Part shown: one piece after another, positions 23,608 through 35,839 of the stretch
How the letters are laid out: each line of letters opens with the position of its first letter
Numbering within the stretch: position 1 is the stretch's first letter
Assembly: GCA_963680875.1 (NCBI GenBank)
Contig: OY804586.1
Span: forward strand, 50,158,203-50,222,202
Length of the DNA stretch: 64,000 nucleotides
From: Bathymodiolus brooksi
Lineage: Eukaryota; Mollusca; Bivalvia; Mytilida; Modiolidae
Direction: 5' to 3'
Made by a program: the position numbers and the translations under genes
Notes under the pieces: model-generated
The model's database searches: none
What the model was told of the DNA's origin: nothing
The model's input: the letters and a program-made list of their open reading frames with translations, nothing else

Positions 23608-23842
23608 GAAGGGGTTGCCATGGTCGTGATCCGTCTTATGGTTGTTCAAGTTGGATTTACAACTACCTTTTCAATCAGTTCCTATCACCACTCACGTGGC
23701 GAGGTGTACTCGATACAACAGTCAACTTGTGGAAGGTGGGTGATTTTTTGCGGGTACTCCAGTTTCCTCCACCAATAAAATTGACCGCCACAATACAGCT
23801 GAAATATTGTTGAAAGTGGCGTTAAACACCATACCCCCTTTT
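23608..23842 (+). mobile_element. tRNA-related SINE, internally deleted
   Basis: The head (GTTGGATTTACAACTACC) and tail (AAAGTGGCGTTAAACACC) are present. The central part around the B box is shortened: TCACCACT joins directly to CACGTGGCGAGGTGTACTCG. Confidence 0.75.
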
Positions 23843-23932
23843 GTCCTTTATATTAAAAATGTATATGATTTATGATGCTTCTCCAACAAGCAATGCTGCA
23901 TATTACATTAAGAAATAATACTGATTTGATTA

Positions 23933-24205
23933 GGGACCGTCGTGGTTGTGATGGTAGTTGGATTTACAGCTACCTGTTCAATCAGTACCTATCACCACTA
24001 AAGTTGTGAGTTCGAATCCCGTTCATGGCGAGGTGTACTCAGAAACAACATTATGTGATAAAGTTTGTCAGTGATTTGCTGCAAGTCGGTGGTTTTCTAA
24101 GAGACTGAGAGACTGAGGGTTCTCTGGTTTCCTCCACCAATAAAACTGTCCGCCACGATATAACAGAAATTTATGAAGTTTTTCTTAAAATGGTGTTTAT
24201 TCCAT
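23933..24205 (+). mobile_element. tRNA-related SINE with telomere-like tail
   Basis: The head, B-box-like GAGTTCGAATCCCG and body are clear. The 3' end is diverged (ATTTATGAAGTT) but finishes CATAACCCTAACCCTGG, like other copies with CCCTAA tails. Confidence 0.75.
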
Positions 24206-24514
24206 AACCCTAACCCTGGTTGGATTTTAGTCAGTATAATGTATCTGAGTAAAAAGGTAAAAGATCAAATTCATTTAGGTATCGATACCAACTATATTAC
24301 AAGTATAGTTTGAAAATATGCGTATATATATATATTGTATATTATGATGTTTTTATTTTGTTCTTTCATAACAGGAGACAACGAACATATCTATTAATTC
24401 GGAAATGAGTTATTTTTCTAGTGTAATGGGTTTTACCCTTGTGTGGTCTGGGGCTTCCATTATCCCGTGAACAATATATTAACAAGCGAAATATCACTTT
24501 TCAGGCTTTCCAAT

Positions 24515-24612
24515 CTTTTGACTTTGACTTTTGTACTTTGACTTTTGACTTTTGACTTTTGTACTTTGACTTTTGACTTTTGTACTTTTACCTTTGACTC
24601 TTGACTTTTGCT
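24515..24612. repeat. Degenerate TTTGACTTTTGTAC tandem repeat
   Basis: A short-period array built from TTTGACT and TTTTGTACTTTGACT blocks. It creates a spurious lysine/valine-rich ORF on the minus strand. Confidence 0.85.
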
Positions 24613-24636
24613 GAAGGTTATTCTAGAAACGCGTCG
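24611..24636 (+). other. CTGAAGG..GAAACGCGTCG motif
   Basis: CTGAAGGTTATTCTAGAAAC followed by GCGTCG matches the motif on the minus strand at 1811-1844. Its spacing recalls the CTGATGA/GAAA core of hammerhead ribozymes known in Penelope-like elements. Here the core is imperfect (CTGAAGG) and stem II is weak, so activity is not claimed. Confidence 0.35.
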
Positions 24637-24877
24637 TATATGCACTGTATTAGATATCTACGTATTTTTTCTGCATATTATGAATAAATTGTATCATATA
24701 TTCTCATGTTTAGGTCCTGTTCTTATTTTGGTATTTGAATCACGTGTCCATTCTGATGAAATACCCTCGAGCATAATCTCGAACGCTAGCCCCACCTCCA
24801 TTTTTCAAATTACATGTAGGAGATGATCAAGACAGTTATAAACATTTTGCTAAACAATATTGTGGTACGTTTTGTCA

Positions 24878-25099
24878 ATAGGGTTGCCTCAACCAGCTGG
24901 AGTTACAATGGGAATTAATTGTGCTCCTCTCATTGTTGATTTGTTTTTATACAGCTATGAAGATCAATGAATGGCTAATCTCCTTAAAGGCCCTTCTAAG
25001 CATTCAATGCTTGGTTTATTCAACAATAATAGCAGATACTTAGATGATATCTTAACTGTAAATGATCTTAATTTCCTTAAGTTCGTAAAACAAATTTAG
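24878..25099 (+). pseudogene. Penelope-like reverse transcriptase fragment
   Basis: Translation reads IGLPQPAGVTMGINCAPLIV, DLFLYSYEDQ, a TGA, then MANLLKGPSKH and RYLDDILTVNDLNFLKF, ending in TAG. The order of NCAPL.-DLFLYSYE and Y-DD is the palm region (motifs B and C) of Penelope-like element reverse transcriptases. The YLDD box keeps both catalytic aspartates. The piece is about 74 codons long against several hundred for a complete protein and has an internal stop. The finger, thumb and GIY-YIG endonuclease regions are absent. It is a dead fragment. Confidence 0.85.
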
Positions 25100-25139
25100 T
25101 ATATAAAAAAAGTAGCTTACGGTGAATAAGGCTTTAAGG

Positions 25140-25352
25140 TTAGAGTTGTTGTGTTTAAGGCTTTCAGTTATATATATATTGGGGAGGGAACCGGAGTATC
25201 CGAAGAAAGCGACCGACTTGCCTCATGTCACTGGCAAACTTAATCACTTAAAGTTGCATCTAGTACACTCACCGTAAGCTGGGAACTGATTGCAATGATA
25301 GCTGCAAATCCAACTACCATATGATCACAACCACTACGGCCCCACGTTGAAG
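25140..25352 (-). mobile_element. Degraded SINE copy
   Basis: Recognisable on the minus strand from the GTAGTTGGATTTGCAGC-like head, the TGACATGAGGCAAGTCGGTC body and the CTCCCCAATATATATATAAC end. It is strongly diverged and lacks the usual 3' terminal motif. Confidence 0.6.
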
Positions 25353-25401
25353 ACATATTCCTTTCTCAAGATAAATGTTACACACGTGTTTACGACAAAA
25401 C

Positions 25402-28400
25402 GTAAATCGAACCAGAGAGGTAATCAGACACAAGTGTAATCAGAATCCGTAAATCGAAGGACAGACATCAACATAGCCAAAAGAACCAGAGGGATAATCA
25501 GACACAAGTGTAATCAGAATCCGTAAATCGAAGGACAGACACCAACATAGTCAAATTAACCAGAGGGATAATCAGACACAAGTGTAATCAGAATCCGTAA
25601 ATCGAAGGACAGACGCCAACATAGCCAAAAGAACCAGAGAGGTAATCAGACACAAGTGTAATCAGAATCCGTAAATCGAAGGACAAACACCAACATAGCC
25701 AAAAGAACCAGAGGGGTAATCAGACACAGGTGTAATCAGAATCCGTAAATCGAAGGACAAACACCAACAAAGACAAAAGAGCCAGAGGGGTAATCAGACA
25801 CAAGTGTAATCAGAAACCGTAAATCGAAGGACAGACACCAACATAGCCAAAAGAACAGAGGGGTAATCAGCCACAAGTGTAATCAGAATCCGTAAATCGA
25901 AGGACAGACACCAACATAGTCAAAAGAGCCAGAGGGATAATCAGACACAAGTGTAATCAGAATCCGTAAATCGAAGGACACACACCAACATAGTCAAAAG
26001 AGCCAGAGGGGTAATCAGACACAAGTGTAATCAGAATCCGTAATTCGAAGGACAGACACCAACATAGTCAAAAGAACCAGAGGGATAATCAGACACAAGT
26101 GTAATCAGAATCCGTAAATCGAAGGACAGACACCAACATAGTCAAATTAACCAGAGGGATAATCAGACACAAGTGTAATCAGAATCCGTAAATCGAAGGA
26201 CAGACACCAACATAATCAAAAGATTCGGAGGGGTAATCAGACACAAGTGTAATCAGAATCCATAAATCGAAGGACAGACACCAACATAGTCAAAAGAACC
26301 AGAGGGGTAATCAGACACAAGTGCAATCAGAATCCGTAAGTCGAAGGACAGACACCAACATAGTCAAAAGAACCAGAGGTAATCAGACACAAGTGTAATC
26401 AGAATCCGTAAATCGAAGGACAGACACCAACATAGTCAAAAGAACCAGAGGGATAATCAGACACAAGTGTAATCAGAATCCGTAAATCGAAGGACAGACA
26501 CCAACATAGCCAAAAGAACCAGAGAGGTAATCAGACACAAGTGTAATCAGAATCCGTAAATCGAAGGACAGACACCAACATAGCCAAAAGAACCAGAGGT
26601 GTAATCAGACACAAGTGTAATCAGAATCCGTAAATCGAAGGACAGACACCAAAATAGCCAAATGAGCCAGAGGGGTAATCAGACACAAGTGTAATCAGAA
26701 TTCGTAAATCGAAGGACAGACGCCAACATAGCCAAAAGAACCAGAGAGGTAATCAGACACAAGTGTAATCAGAATCCGTAAATCGAAGGACAAACACCAA
26801 CATAGCCAAAAGAACCAGAGGGGTAATCAGACACAGGTGTAATCAGAATCCGTAAATCGAAGGACAAACACCAACAAAGACAAAAGAGCCAGAGGGGTAA
26901 TCAGACACAAGTGTAATCAGAAACCGTAAATCGAAGGACAGACACCAACATAGCCAAAAGAACAGAGGGGTAATCAGCCACAAGTGTAATCAGAATCCGT
27001 AAATCGAAGGACAGACACCAACATAGTCAAAAGAGCCAGAGGGGTAATCAGACACAAGTGTAATCAGAATCCGTAATTCGAAGGACAGACACCAACATAG
27101 TCAAAAGAACCAGAGGGATAATCAGACACAAGTGTAATCAGAATCCGTAAATCGAAGGACAGACACCAACATAGTCAAATTAACCAGAGGGATAATCAGA
27201 CACAAGTGTAATCAGAATCCGTAAATCGAAGGACAGACACCAACATAATCAAAAGATTCGGAGGGGTAATCAGACACAAGTGTAATCAGAATCCATAAAT
27301 CGAAGGACAGACACCAACATAGTCAAAAGAACCAGAGGGGTAATCAGACACAAGTGTAATCAGAATCCGTAAGTCGAAGGACAGACACCAACATAGTCAA
27401 AAGAACCAGAGGTAATCAGACACAAGTGTAATCAGAATCCGTAAATCGAAGGACAGACACCAACATAGTCAAAAGAACCAGAGGGATAATCAGACACAAG
27501 TGTAATCAGAATCCGTAAATCGAAGGACAGACACCAACATAGCCAAAAGAACCAGAGAGGTAATCAGACACAAGTGTAATCAGAATCCGTAAATCGAAGG
27601 ACAGACACCAACATAGCCAAAAGAACCAGAGGTGTAATCAGACACAAGTGTAATCAGAATCCGTAAATCGAAGGACAGACACCAAAATAGCCAAATGAGC
27701 CAGAGGGGTAATCAGACACAAGTGTAATCAGAATTCGTAAATCGAAGGACAGACACCAACATAGCCAGAAGAGCCAGAGGGGTAATCAGACACAAGGGTA
27801 ATCAGAATCCGTAAATCGAAGGACAGACACCAACATAGCCAACAGAACCAGAGGGGTAATCAGACACAAGTGTAATCAGAATCCGTATATCGAAGGACAG
27901 ACACCAACATAGTCAAAAGAACCAGAGGGGTAATCAGAATCCGTAAATCGAAGGACAAACACCAACATAGTCAAAAGAGCCAGAGGGGTAATCAGACACA
28001 AGTGTAATCAGAATCCGTAAATCGAAGGACAGACACCAACATAGTCAAAAGAACCAGAGGGATAATCAGACACAGGTGTAATCAGAATCCGTAAATCGAA
28101 GGACAGACACCAACATAGCCAAAAGAACCAGAGAGGTAATCAGACACAAGTGTAATCAGAATCCGTAAATCGAAGGACAGACACCAACATAGTCAAAAGA
28201 ACCAGAGGGATAATCAGACACAAGTGTAATCAGAATCCGTAAATCGAAGGACAGACACCAACATAGTCAAATTAACCAGAGGGATAATCAGACACAAGTG
28301 TAATCAGAATCCGTAAATCGAAGGACAGACACCAACATAATCAAAAGATTCGGAGGGGTAATCAGACACAAGTGTAATCAGAATCCATAAATCGAAGGAC

Positions 28401-31140
28401 AGACACCAACATAGTCAAAAGAACCAGAGGGGTAATCAGACACAAGTGTAATCAGAATCCGTAAGTCGAAGGACAGACACCAACATAGTCAAAAGAACCA
28501 GAGGTAATCAGACACAAGTGTAATCAGAATCCGTAAATCGAAGGACAGACACCAACATAGTCAAAAGAACCAGAGGGATAATCAGACACAAGTGTAATCA
28601 GAATCCGTAAATCGAAGGACAGACACTAACATAGCCAAAAGAACCAGAGAGGTAATCAGACACAAGTGTAATCAGAATCCGTAAATCGAAGGACAGACAC
28701 CAACATAGCCAAAAGAACCAGAGGTGTAATCAGACACAAGTGTAATCAGAATCCGTAAATCGAAGGACAGACACCAAAATAGCCAAATGAGCCAGAGGGG
28801 TAATCAGACACAAGTGTAATCAGAATTCGTAAATCGAAGGACAGACACCAACATAGCCAGAAGAGCCAGAGGGGTAATCAGACACAAGGGTAATCAGAAT
28901 CCGTAAATCGAAGGACAGACACCAACATAGCCAACAGAACCAGAGGGGTAATCAGACACAAGTGTAATCAGAATCCGTATATCGAAGCACAGACACCAAC
29001 ATAGTCAAAAGAACCAGAGGGGTAATCAGACACAAGTGTAATCAGAATCCGTAAATCGAAGGACAAACACCAACATAGTCAAAAGAGCCAGAGGGGTAAT
29101 CAGACACAAGTGTAATCAGAAACCGTAAATCGAAGGACAGACACCAACATAGCCATAAGAACCAGAGGTGTAATCAGACACAAGTGTAATCAGAATTCGT
29201 AAATCGAAGGACAGACACCAACATAGTCAAAAGAGCCAGAGGGGTAATCAGACACAAGTGTAATCAGAATCCGTAAATCGAAGGACAGACACCAACATAG
29301 TCAAAAGAACCAGAGGGGTAACCAGACACAAGTGTAATCAGAATCCGTAATTCGAAGGACAGACACCAACATAGTCAAAAGAACCAGAGGTAATCAGAAA
29401 CAAGTGTAATCAGAATCCGTAAATCGAAGGACAGACACCAACATAGCCAAAAGAACCAGAGAGGTAATCAGACACAAGTGTAATCAGAATCCGTAAATCG
29501 AAGGACAGACACCAACATAGCCAAAAGAACAAGAGGTGTAATCAGACACAAGTGTAATCAGAATCCGTAAATCGAAGGACAGACATCAACATAGCCAAAT
29601 GAACCAGAGGGATAATCAGACACAAGTGTAATCAGAATTCGTAAATCGAAGGACAGACACCAACATAGCCAAAAGAGCCAGAGGTGTAATCAGACACAAG
29701 TGTAATCACAATCCGTAAATCGAAGGACAGACATCAACATAGCCAAAGGAACCAGAGGGGTAATCAGACACAAGTGTAATCAGAATCCGTAAATCGAAGG
29801 ACAGACACCAACATAGCCAAAAGAGCCAGAGGGGTAATCAGACACAAGTGTAATCAGAATCCGTAAATCGAAGGACAGACACCAACATAGCCAAAAGAAC
29901 CAGAGGGGTAATCAGACACTAGTGTAATTAGAATCGTAAATCGAAGGACAGACACCAACATAGTCAAAGGAACCAGAGAGGTAATCAGACACAAGTGTAA
30001 TCAGAATCCGTAAATCGAAGGACAGACACCAACATAGCCAAAAGAGCCAGAGGGGTAATCAGACACAAGTGTAATCAGAATCCGTAAATCGAAGGACAGA
30101 CACCAACATAGCCAGAAGAACCAGAGGGGTAATCAGACACAAGTGTAATCAGAATCCGTAAATCGAAGGACAGACACCAACATAGCCAAAAGAACCAGAG
30201 GGGTAATCAGACACAAGTGTAATCAGAATCCGTAAATCGAAGGACAGACACCAACATAGCCAAAAGAACCAGAGAGGTAATCAGACACAAGTGTAATCAG
30301 AATCCGTAAATCGAAGGACAGACACCAACATAGTCAAAAGAACCAAAGGGGTAATCAGACACAAGTGTAATCAGAATCCGTAAATCGAAGGACAGACACT
30401 AACATAGTCAAAAGAACCAGAGGGGTAATCAGACACAAGTGTAATCAGAATCCGTAAATCGAAGGACAGACACCAACATAGCCAAAAGAACCAGAGGGGT
30501 AATCAGACACAAGTGTAATCAGAATCCGTAAATCGAAGGACAGACACCAACATAGTCAAAAGAACCAGAGGGGTAACCAGACACAAGTGTAATCAGAATC
30601 CGTAAATCGAAGGACAGACACCAACATAGCCAAAAGAACCAGAGGGGTAACCAGACACAAGTGTAATCAGAATCCGTAAATCGAAGGACAGACACCAACA
30701 TAGTCAAAAGAACCAGAGGGGTAATCAGACACAAGTGTAATCAGAATCCATAAATCGAAGGACAGACACCAACATAGCCAAAAGAACCAGAGGGGTAATC
30801 AGACACAAGTGTAATCAGAATCCGTAAATCGAAGGACAGACACCAACATAGTCAAAAGAACCAGAGGGGTAATCAGACACAAGTGTAATCAGAATCCGTA
30901 AATCGAAGGACAGACATCAACATACCCAAAAGAACCAGAGGGATAATCAGACACAAGTGTAATCAGAATCCGTAAATCGAAGGACAGACACCAACATAGT
31001 CAAAAGAACCAGAGGGGTAATCAGACACAAGTGTAATTAGAATCCGTATGTCGAAGGACAGACACCAACATAGTCAAAAGAACCAGAGGGATAATCAGAC
31101 ACAGGTGTAATCAGAATCCGTAAATCGAAGGACGGACACC
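25402..31140. repeat. 74-bp satellite array, about 77 monomers
   Basis: The monomer begins ACCAGAGGGGTAATCAGACA and contains AATCAGAATCCGTAAATCG and GACACCAACATAGTCAAA. A few monomers have short deletions (AGAGGTAATC). Variant monomers recur in the same order: the AAAGATTCGGAGG variant lies at 26221, 27254 and 28346, giving a higher-order period of about 1.03-1.09 kb (14-15 monomers). There are no unique spacers and no coding. Confidence 0.95.
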
Positions 31141-31560
31141 ACAATGGCCATAAGAAAAAGGACAAACAACGGTCTACAAAACATTCCGCCAAAAGTTAAT
31201 GATTGAGTAACATGAACCCCACTAAAAATCGGGGGTGAACTCGGGTGCTCTGGAAGGGTAAGCAGTTCTTGCTATCCTAGTGGTACCCGTGATAGGAGCC
31301 ACACACTCTGGAATATTGAATCAACTGGGATATATATACTCCATATGGAAGATACCAAAGGGGTAAAACAAAGTGTGAAGATACCAAAGGGGTAATCAGA
31401 CACAAGTGTAATCAGACAAGTGTAATCAGACACAAGTGTAATCAGACAAGTGTAATCAGACAAGTGTAATCAGAAAAGTGTAATCAGACAAGTGTAATCA
31501 GAATCCGTAAATCGGGAGAAGACTTCATAAGTTGGAAAATCTTGTGTTCGATCCCTATTT
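31141..31560. repeat. Right flank of satellite: parent element and degraded units
   Basis: The last full monomer passes into unique sequence (AAAACATTCCGCCAAAAGTT, then AAATCGGGGGTGAACTCGGG, GGAAGGGTAAGCAG) that also occurs at 39.2 kb. This identifies the dispersed element from which the satellite grew. From 31378 to 31515 there is a run of very short CAAGTGTAATCAGA units. Confidence 0.75.
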
Positions 31561-31749
31561 GTTATATTTAGCAAATAAAAAAAATATGTTTAAACTAAAA
31601 CTTACCACAAGCCTAGCACCTCTAATGCCCCAAGTGTTAATGTTTCCAGATACCCCTACCTAAGGGCGGGTGTTTCCCTTGCCATTTCAATAAAAAAAAA
31701 ATTACTTAAAGATATTGTATATAGATAATAATATCTATGAACATCGCCG

Positions 31750-31793
<44 letters not shown>

Positions 31794-31810
31794 CAGTAAT
31801 AATAATAATT
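31750..31810. repeat. (AAT)n microsatellite
   Basis: About 14 AAT units with one interruption (CAGT). Short ORFs on both strands arise from it. Confidence 0.95.
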
Positions 31811-31827
31811 TGATTTGAATTTTTATG

Positions 31828-32083
31828 TTTTAACGCCACTTTCTGCAATATTTCAGCTATATCATGGCGACCAGTTTTAGTGGTGGAAGAAGCCGGAATA
31901 CCCGGAGAGAACCACCGACCATGGGCAAGCAATTGGTAAACTTTATCACTTCGGCTGTGAGTCGAGTGCACTCTTTTTTGTAATTTACAAAGCCGGGTGC
32001 GAACCCACGCCATATTGGTGATAGACTTTTATGAGTTGTTAGGTAATCCAACTACCTAACTCATTGAGCCACCCGGACCCTTA
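31828..32083 (-). mobile_element. Diverged SINE copy
   Basis: On the minus strand the 3' part is typical (GTGGCGTTAAAACA, CCGCCATGATATAGCTGA-like). The head half is more diverged (GAGTTAGGTAGTTGGATTAC). It may be a related subfamily. Confidence 0.6.
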
Positions 32084-32089
32084 ATTAAT

Positions 32090-33276
32090 TAATTAATAAT
32101 AATAATAATAATTTAATATCATTTAAGCATAATTAGGAGCTTGTGACAAATACAAAAAAAAAATATATAAATTTAGCAACATATGGTTCAAAGTTGAAAA
32201 TCCCTCGTTTTTAGTTGTGGAGACTGTATAATAACAGAACAAAAACTTTGTACCAGTCGAATATTTGTCGGATTTACAATTTAAGTTTTTTGTTCTGTTG
32301 TGTATTTCGGAAAGTTTTAGTTTTCAGATTTTTATTCAGGAAAAATATTTGTTTCGGATACTTAAGATTTTTATTACGTCGGAAAAAGAAATGAAATTCA
32401 TCATCGATATTTTTGCTATTACAATATAAAAAAAACCCCAATTAAATCGAAATAATGTTGCAAATCATAATACAACCAAGTAAATTGAAACTTTTTTTCA
32501 AATAATAATGTAATATTGAAATCAAATATAATTATTGTTCATATTTGATTAAAATAAAAGTAAAGGTTTAGTAAATAAATAATATTTTACAATAAATAAA
32601 AATATATAGACATATTACCTTCATAAATTTCTTGAAAATAACATCAAACAAAAACACCATATGGCCAGAAAATAAACATCTACGATAATTATAATTAAAT
32701 CAATTAATTAAATTATCTATAATAGCTTTACCCAATGACAATGTTAGATCTACCTGTTGAATAATTAATTGGTTTTTTTTAACGGAGACTTGTTATTATA
32801 GCAATGATGAAAACCTTAATTTCATTCTAAAGAAGAAAAAAATAAATATTAAAAAAGAATAAATAAAAAAAATGAACCGCACATTTTCTTCAAATGAAAC
32901 CCAAAAAATGGTGTCCTCAATAATTTTTAATATCTAGAATAAATGTCACGGTCCAAATTTTGATTCTGATTTGAGACATCCCATTCCGGAATAAAACGAA
33001 TTACGAGATTTTTAATATAAATTTAAATATTCCGTATTCAATAGTTGTTTCTTAGTTCATTCTTGTTTTATTTTATTATCGTTTTTATTACGCAAAGTCA
33101 AAGTTTCAATTTTCACAAATATCCGTTTATCTCATTATGCAGAGATGTTTATTTATTATAAGAATACTTAAAAAAAACCTCGCATGTATTATGTATTGTA
33201 TATCGCTTTTTTCTTTCTTTTTTAATAAAAAAAATAGACACATTTCATTTAACAAAGTTGAATATTATTATTATCC

Positions 33277-33277
<1 letters not shown>
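32090..33277. other. Gene-free, very AT-rich stretch
   Basis: Poly-A and poly-T runs and ATTAATTA-type motifs dominate. I find no exon with plausible codon use, no RNA gene and no element ends. Confidence 0.6.
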
Positions 33278-33323
<46 letters not shown>

Positions 33324-33330
33324 GTAATAA
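33278..33330. repeat. (AAT)n microsatellite
   Basis: About 15 AAT units, immediately followed by the MITE at 33352. Confidence 0.95.
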
Positions 33331-33351
33331 ATCTTTATTGTCATGTGATAG

Positions 33352-33599
33352 CAAGGCCATCTTAACAACATTATAGGCCCCGGGCAAAGTAGTGCACTGG
33401 GGATCCCTACCTACACAACCACTCACAGGAATAAAACTGTAAATGTCGATAAATTAAACATATATTTATTGTATTGGTACTTCCAACGAAATCAGTGTTT
33501 AACCATTAAAAACATGCTGTACATATATTAGCATAGAGCCCTTATCTTCGTGGGGCCCCGGGCAACTGCCCAGCGTGCCCATGCGTTAAGACGGCACTG
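33352..33599. mobile_element. hAT-type MITE with perfect 8-bp target duplication
   Basis: The 248-bp element starts CAAGGCCATCTTAAC and ends GTTAAGACGGCACTG; the ends match as inverted repeats at 12 of 15 bases. TGTGATAG occurs directly before (33344-33351) and directly after (33600-33607), a perfect 8-bp duplication as expected for hAT elements. The interior contains repeated GGCCCCGGGCAA. No transposase is encoded, so mobility would have needed one elsewhere. Confidence 0.85.
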
Positions 33600-33607
33600 T
33601 GTGATAG

Positions 33608-33854
33608 TACTGTACATGTTGCTCTGCAAAGTTTTGATAGTTTGGGGTATGTGGTATAAAGATACACGCCATCTTGAATAGCCCGAATATGAAATATGTA
33701 CTTCAATTGCCGTGAGTCACTGGGCCGGGGGTCCTCACTTCCGACATAGATGTGCAAAAAATGTATACAGACGTTCCGGTGGCGTATATTTCCATTTCAT
33801 ATATCAATGGAGAGGTATTTGTAAGTCATGAATATCAATAGGTCATATTTCCAC
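33608..33854. other. Gene-free spacer
   Basis: Nothing recognised. A 71-codon minus frame overlapping the MITE has no family resemblance and is not called. Confidence 0.5.
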
Positions 33855-33923
33855 CATTGTCGGTTACCCACAGCTGATCACACTCAGATGACTCTCTTGA
33901 TCAGTTGTGGGTTACCGACGATG
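33855..33923. repeat. Hairpin around TGATCAG core
   Basis: GGTTACCCACAGCTGATCA (left) and TGATCAGTTGTGGGTTACC (right) form arms of about 26 bases with an 18-base loop. The TGATCAG-TGTG core is the same as that of the 32-bp satellite 1.2 kb downstream. Confidence 0.75.
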
Positions 33924-34462
33924 TATTTTTACATGCAGATGCAGCTTTTTTTGTTGTCAAGAAAATTTCTTATATAATTATGTTACAAGTTAACATGATA
34001 ATGTGCAAAATTGATCCATGTTTGTTTGTTTTGGCTTTTAGTGAAATAGTAAACAATGCATTAATGTGTCACCAATAACTGAAAAATATTTGAATAGATA
34101 TATAATTCATGTAGTGGGAGTATGAGTGGGTATTTTTCAAACTCAAATCGAGGCACCACCGTACCAAATTATTCATCTGGTGAGATCACACTAGGTGGAG
34201 ACGCAATGAAAGTTTAAAAAAGTAGTCAGCTATGTATTATAATCTTTACTATTCTCAAAAAATGAAAGAGTGTGCTCGACATTAAAAGGCAATGCATGAT
34301 GAAATGTTCTTTCAAGAGGAACAATGCAAACGAAAGTGTTCGATATGATATCTAAAGGGTACAAAGCGCTAAATAATAAGCGCTAGAGAACCATGCATTA
34401 TATCCTCCAAAATGTCACCTCTGCCGATTTCTCCGGTGTGCTCCATCAATACTACTGAGAGT

Positions 34463-34708
34463 TAGGGGTTAGGGTTATGGTGTTTAAAGCCACTTTCAAC
34501 AATATTTCCGCTATATCGTGGCAGTCATTTTTATTGGTGGAGGTAACCGGAATATCCGGAGAAAACCACCGACCTGCCGCAAGTCACTGACAAACTTTAT
34601 CACATAGCGTTACATCGAGTACATCACGCCATGAGCGGCCAATAAAACTGACCGACACGATATAACTGAAATATTGTTGAAAGTGGCGTTAAACGCCATA
34701 ACCCCTAA
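34463..34708. mobile_element. Two SINE fragments in opposite orientation
   Basis: 34463-34632 is a minus-strand copy without its tRNA head and with a TTAGGGGTTAGGG-type tail. 34636-34700 is a plus-strand 3' fragment ending AACCCCTAACCCTAA. The two form an imperfect palindrome bounded on both outer ends by telomere-like motifs. Confidence 0.75.
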
Positions 34709-34993
34709 CCCTAACACAACTGTCCAAAGTCCAGAATAACACATCTATAATTGGCGATTTAGATATACTAATGACTTTCCTTTCCAGTGTAAACAGCGCT
34801 CCGCTTCGTTTCTAGATTTCTTCGGTTCAAAACATTTCGAAAATAATTTTTTAATCCAATTACAGTCATTTGTCAAAAGTATTTGAAAATTTCACATTGC
34901 AAATTATCAAAATTGGACATGAATTGACTTCAGGATATTTTTGTGTGTGAAAATATGTTGTTTTATATGAAATATATGGAATATTGGAAGTTT

Positions 34994-35839
34994 CCGAATA
35001 CGTTTGACAAATGACTATGTGGTTTGAATATTAAGCCTAAATTATTTCTCTATCTCACTAGATAAACATTTCATTTGATTTATATTACCATCCGATTACT
35101 ACCCACTCATCACTGTAGAGAACAATTAAAGCTTGATCAGCTGTGAGTGGAGAGTAATCAAAGCGTGATCAGCTGTGAGCGGAGGGTAATGAAAGCGTGA
35201 TCAGTTGTGAGTGGAGGGTAATCAAAACGTGAACAGCTGTGAGTGGAGGGTAATGAAAGCGTGATCAGTTGTGAGTGGAGGGTAATCAAAACATGAACAG
35301 CTGTATCGAAGCGTGATTAGTTGTGAGTGGAGGGTAAACAAAGCGTGATCAGCTGTGAGTAGAGGGAAAACGACGCGTGATCAGCTGTGAGTGAAGGGTT
35401 ATCGAAGCACGATCAGCTGTGAGTGGAGGGTGATCAAAGCGTGATGAGGTGTGAGTGGAGGGTTAGCGAAGTGTGATCAGTTATGAGTGGAAGGTAATCA
35501 AGGCGTGATCAGCTGTGAGTGGAGGATAATCAAAGCGTGATCAGCTGTGAGTTGAGGGCAAGCGACGCGTGATCAGCTGTGAGTGGAGGATTATCGAAGC
35601 GTTATCAGTTGTGAGTCTATATGGCCGATTCAGTGGTTAATGAGGGTCTATGAGGTCGAGTTAGTGGTTCCTGAGGGACTTTGTATCGGAGTCAGTGGTC
35701 CGAATACGTTTGACAAATGACTATGTGGTTTGAATATTAAGCCTAAATTATTTCTCTATCTCACTAGATAAACATTTCATTTGATTTATATTACCATCCG
35801 ATTACTACCCACTCATCACTGTAGAGAACAATTAAAGGG
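34994..35839. repeat. Direct segmental duplication (706-bp period)
   Basis: A 137-base unique block (CCGAATACGTTTGACAAATG to AACAATTAAA) at 34994-35130 is repeated almost identically at 35700-35836. Each copy is followed by 32-bp satellite. The whole block, unique part plus satellite, was therefore duplicated. Confidence 0.9.
35131..35620. repeat. 32-bp satellite, array A
   Basis: About 15 degenerate monomers of the form TGATCAGCTGTGAGTGGAGG then GTAATCAAAGCG, with variation mainly in the GTAATC/GTAAAC/GTTATC part. Confidence 0.9.

Noticed and set aside
24365..24400. Third ABHD2-like exon after CATAACAG (GDNEHIY)
   Set aside because: The phase would fit, but the frame stops after six residues and the similarity is too short to support.
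25402..31140. CRISPR-like regular repeat array
   Set aside because: Monomers are contiguous at 74 bp with no unique spacers, there are no cas genes, and the window is eukaryotic. It is a satellite.
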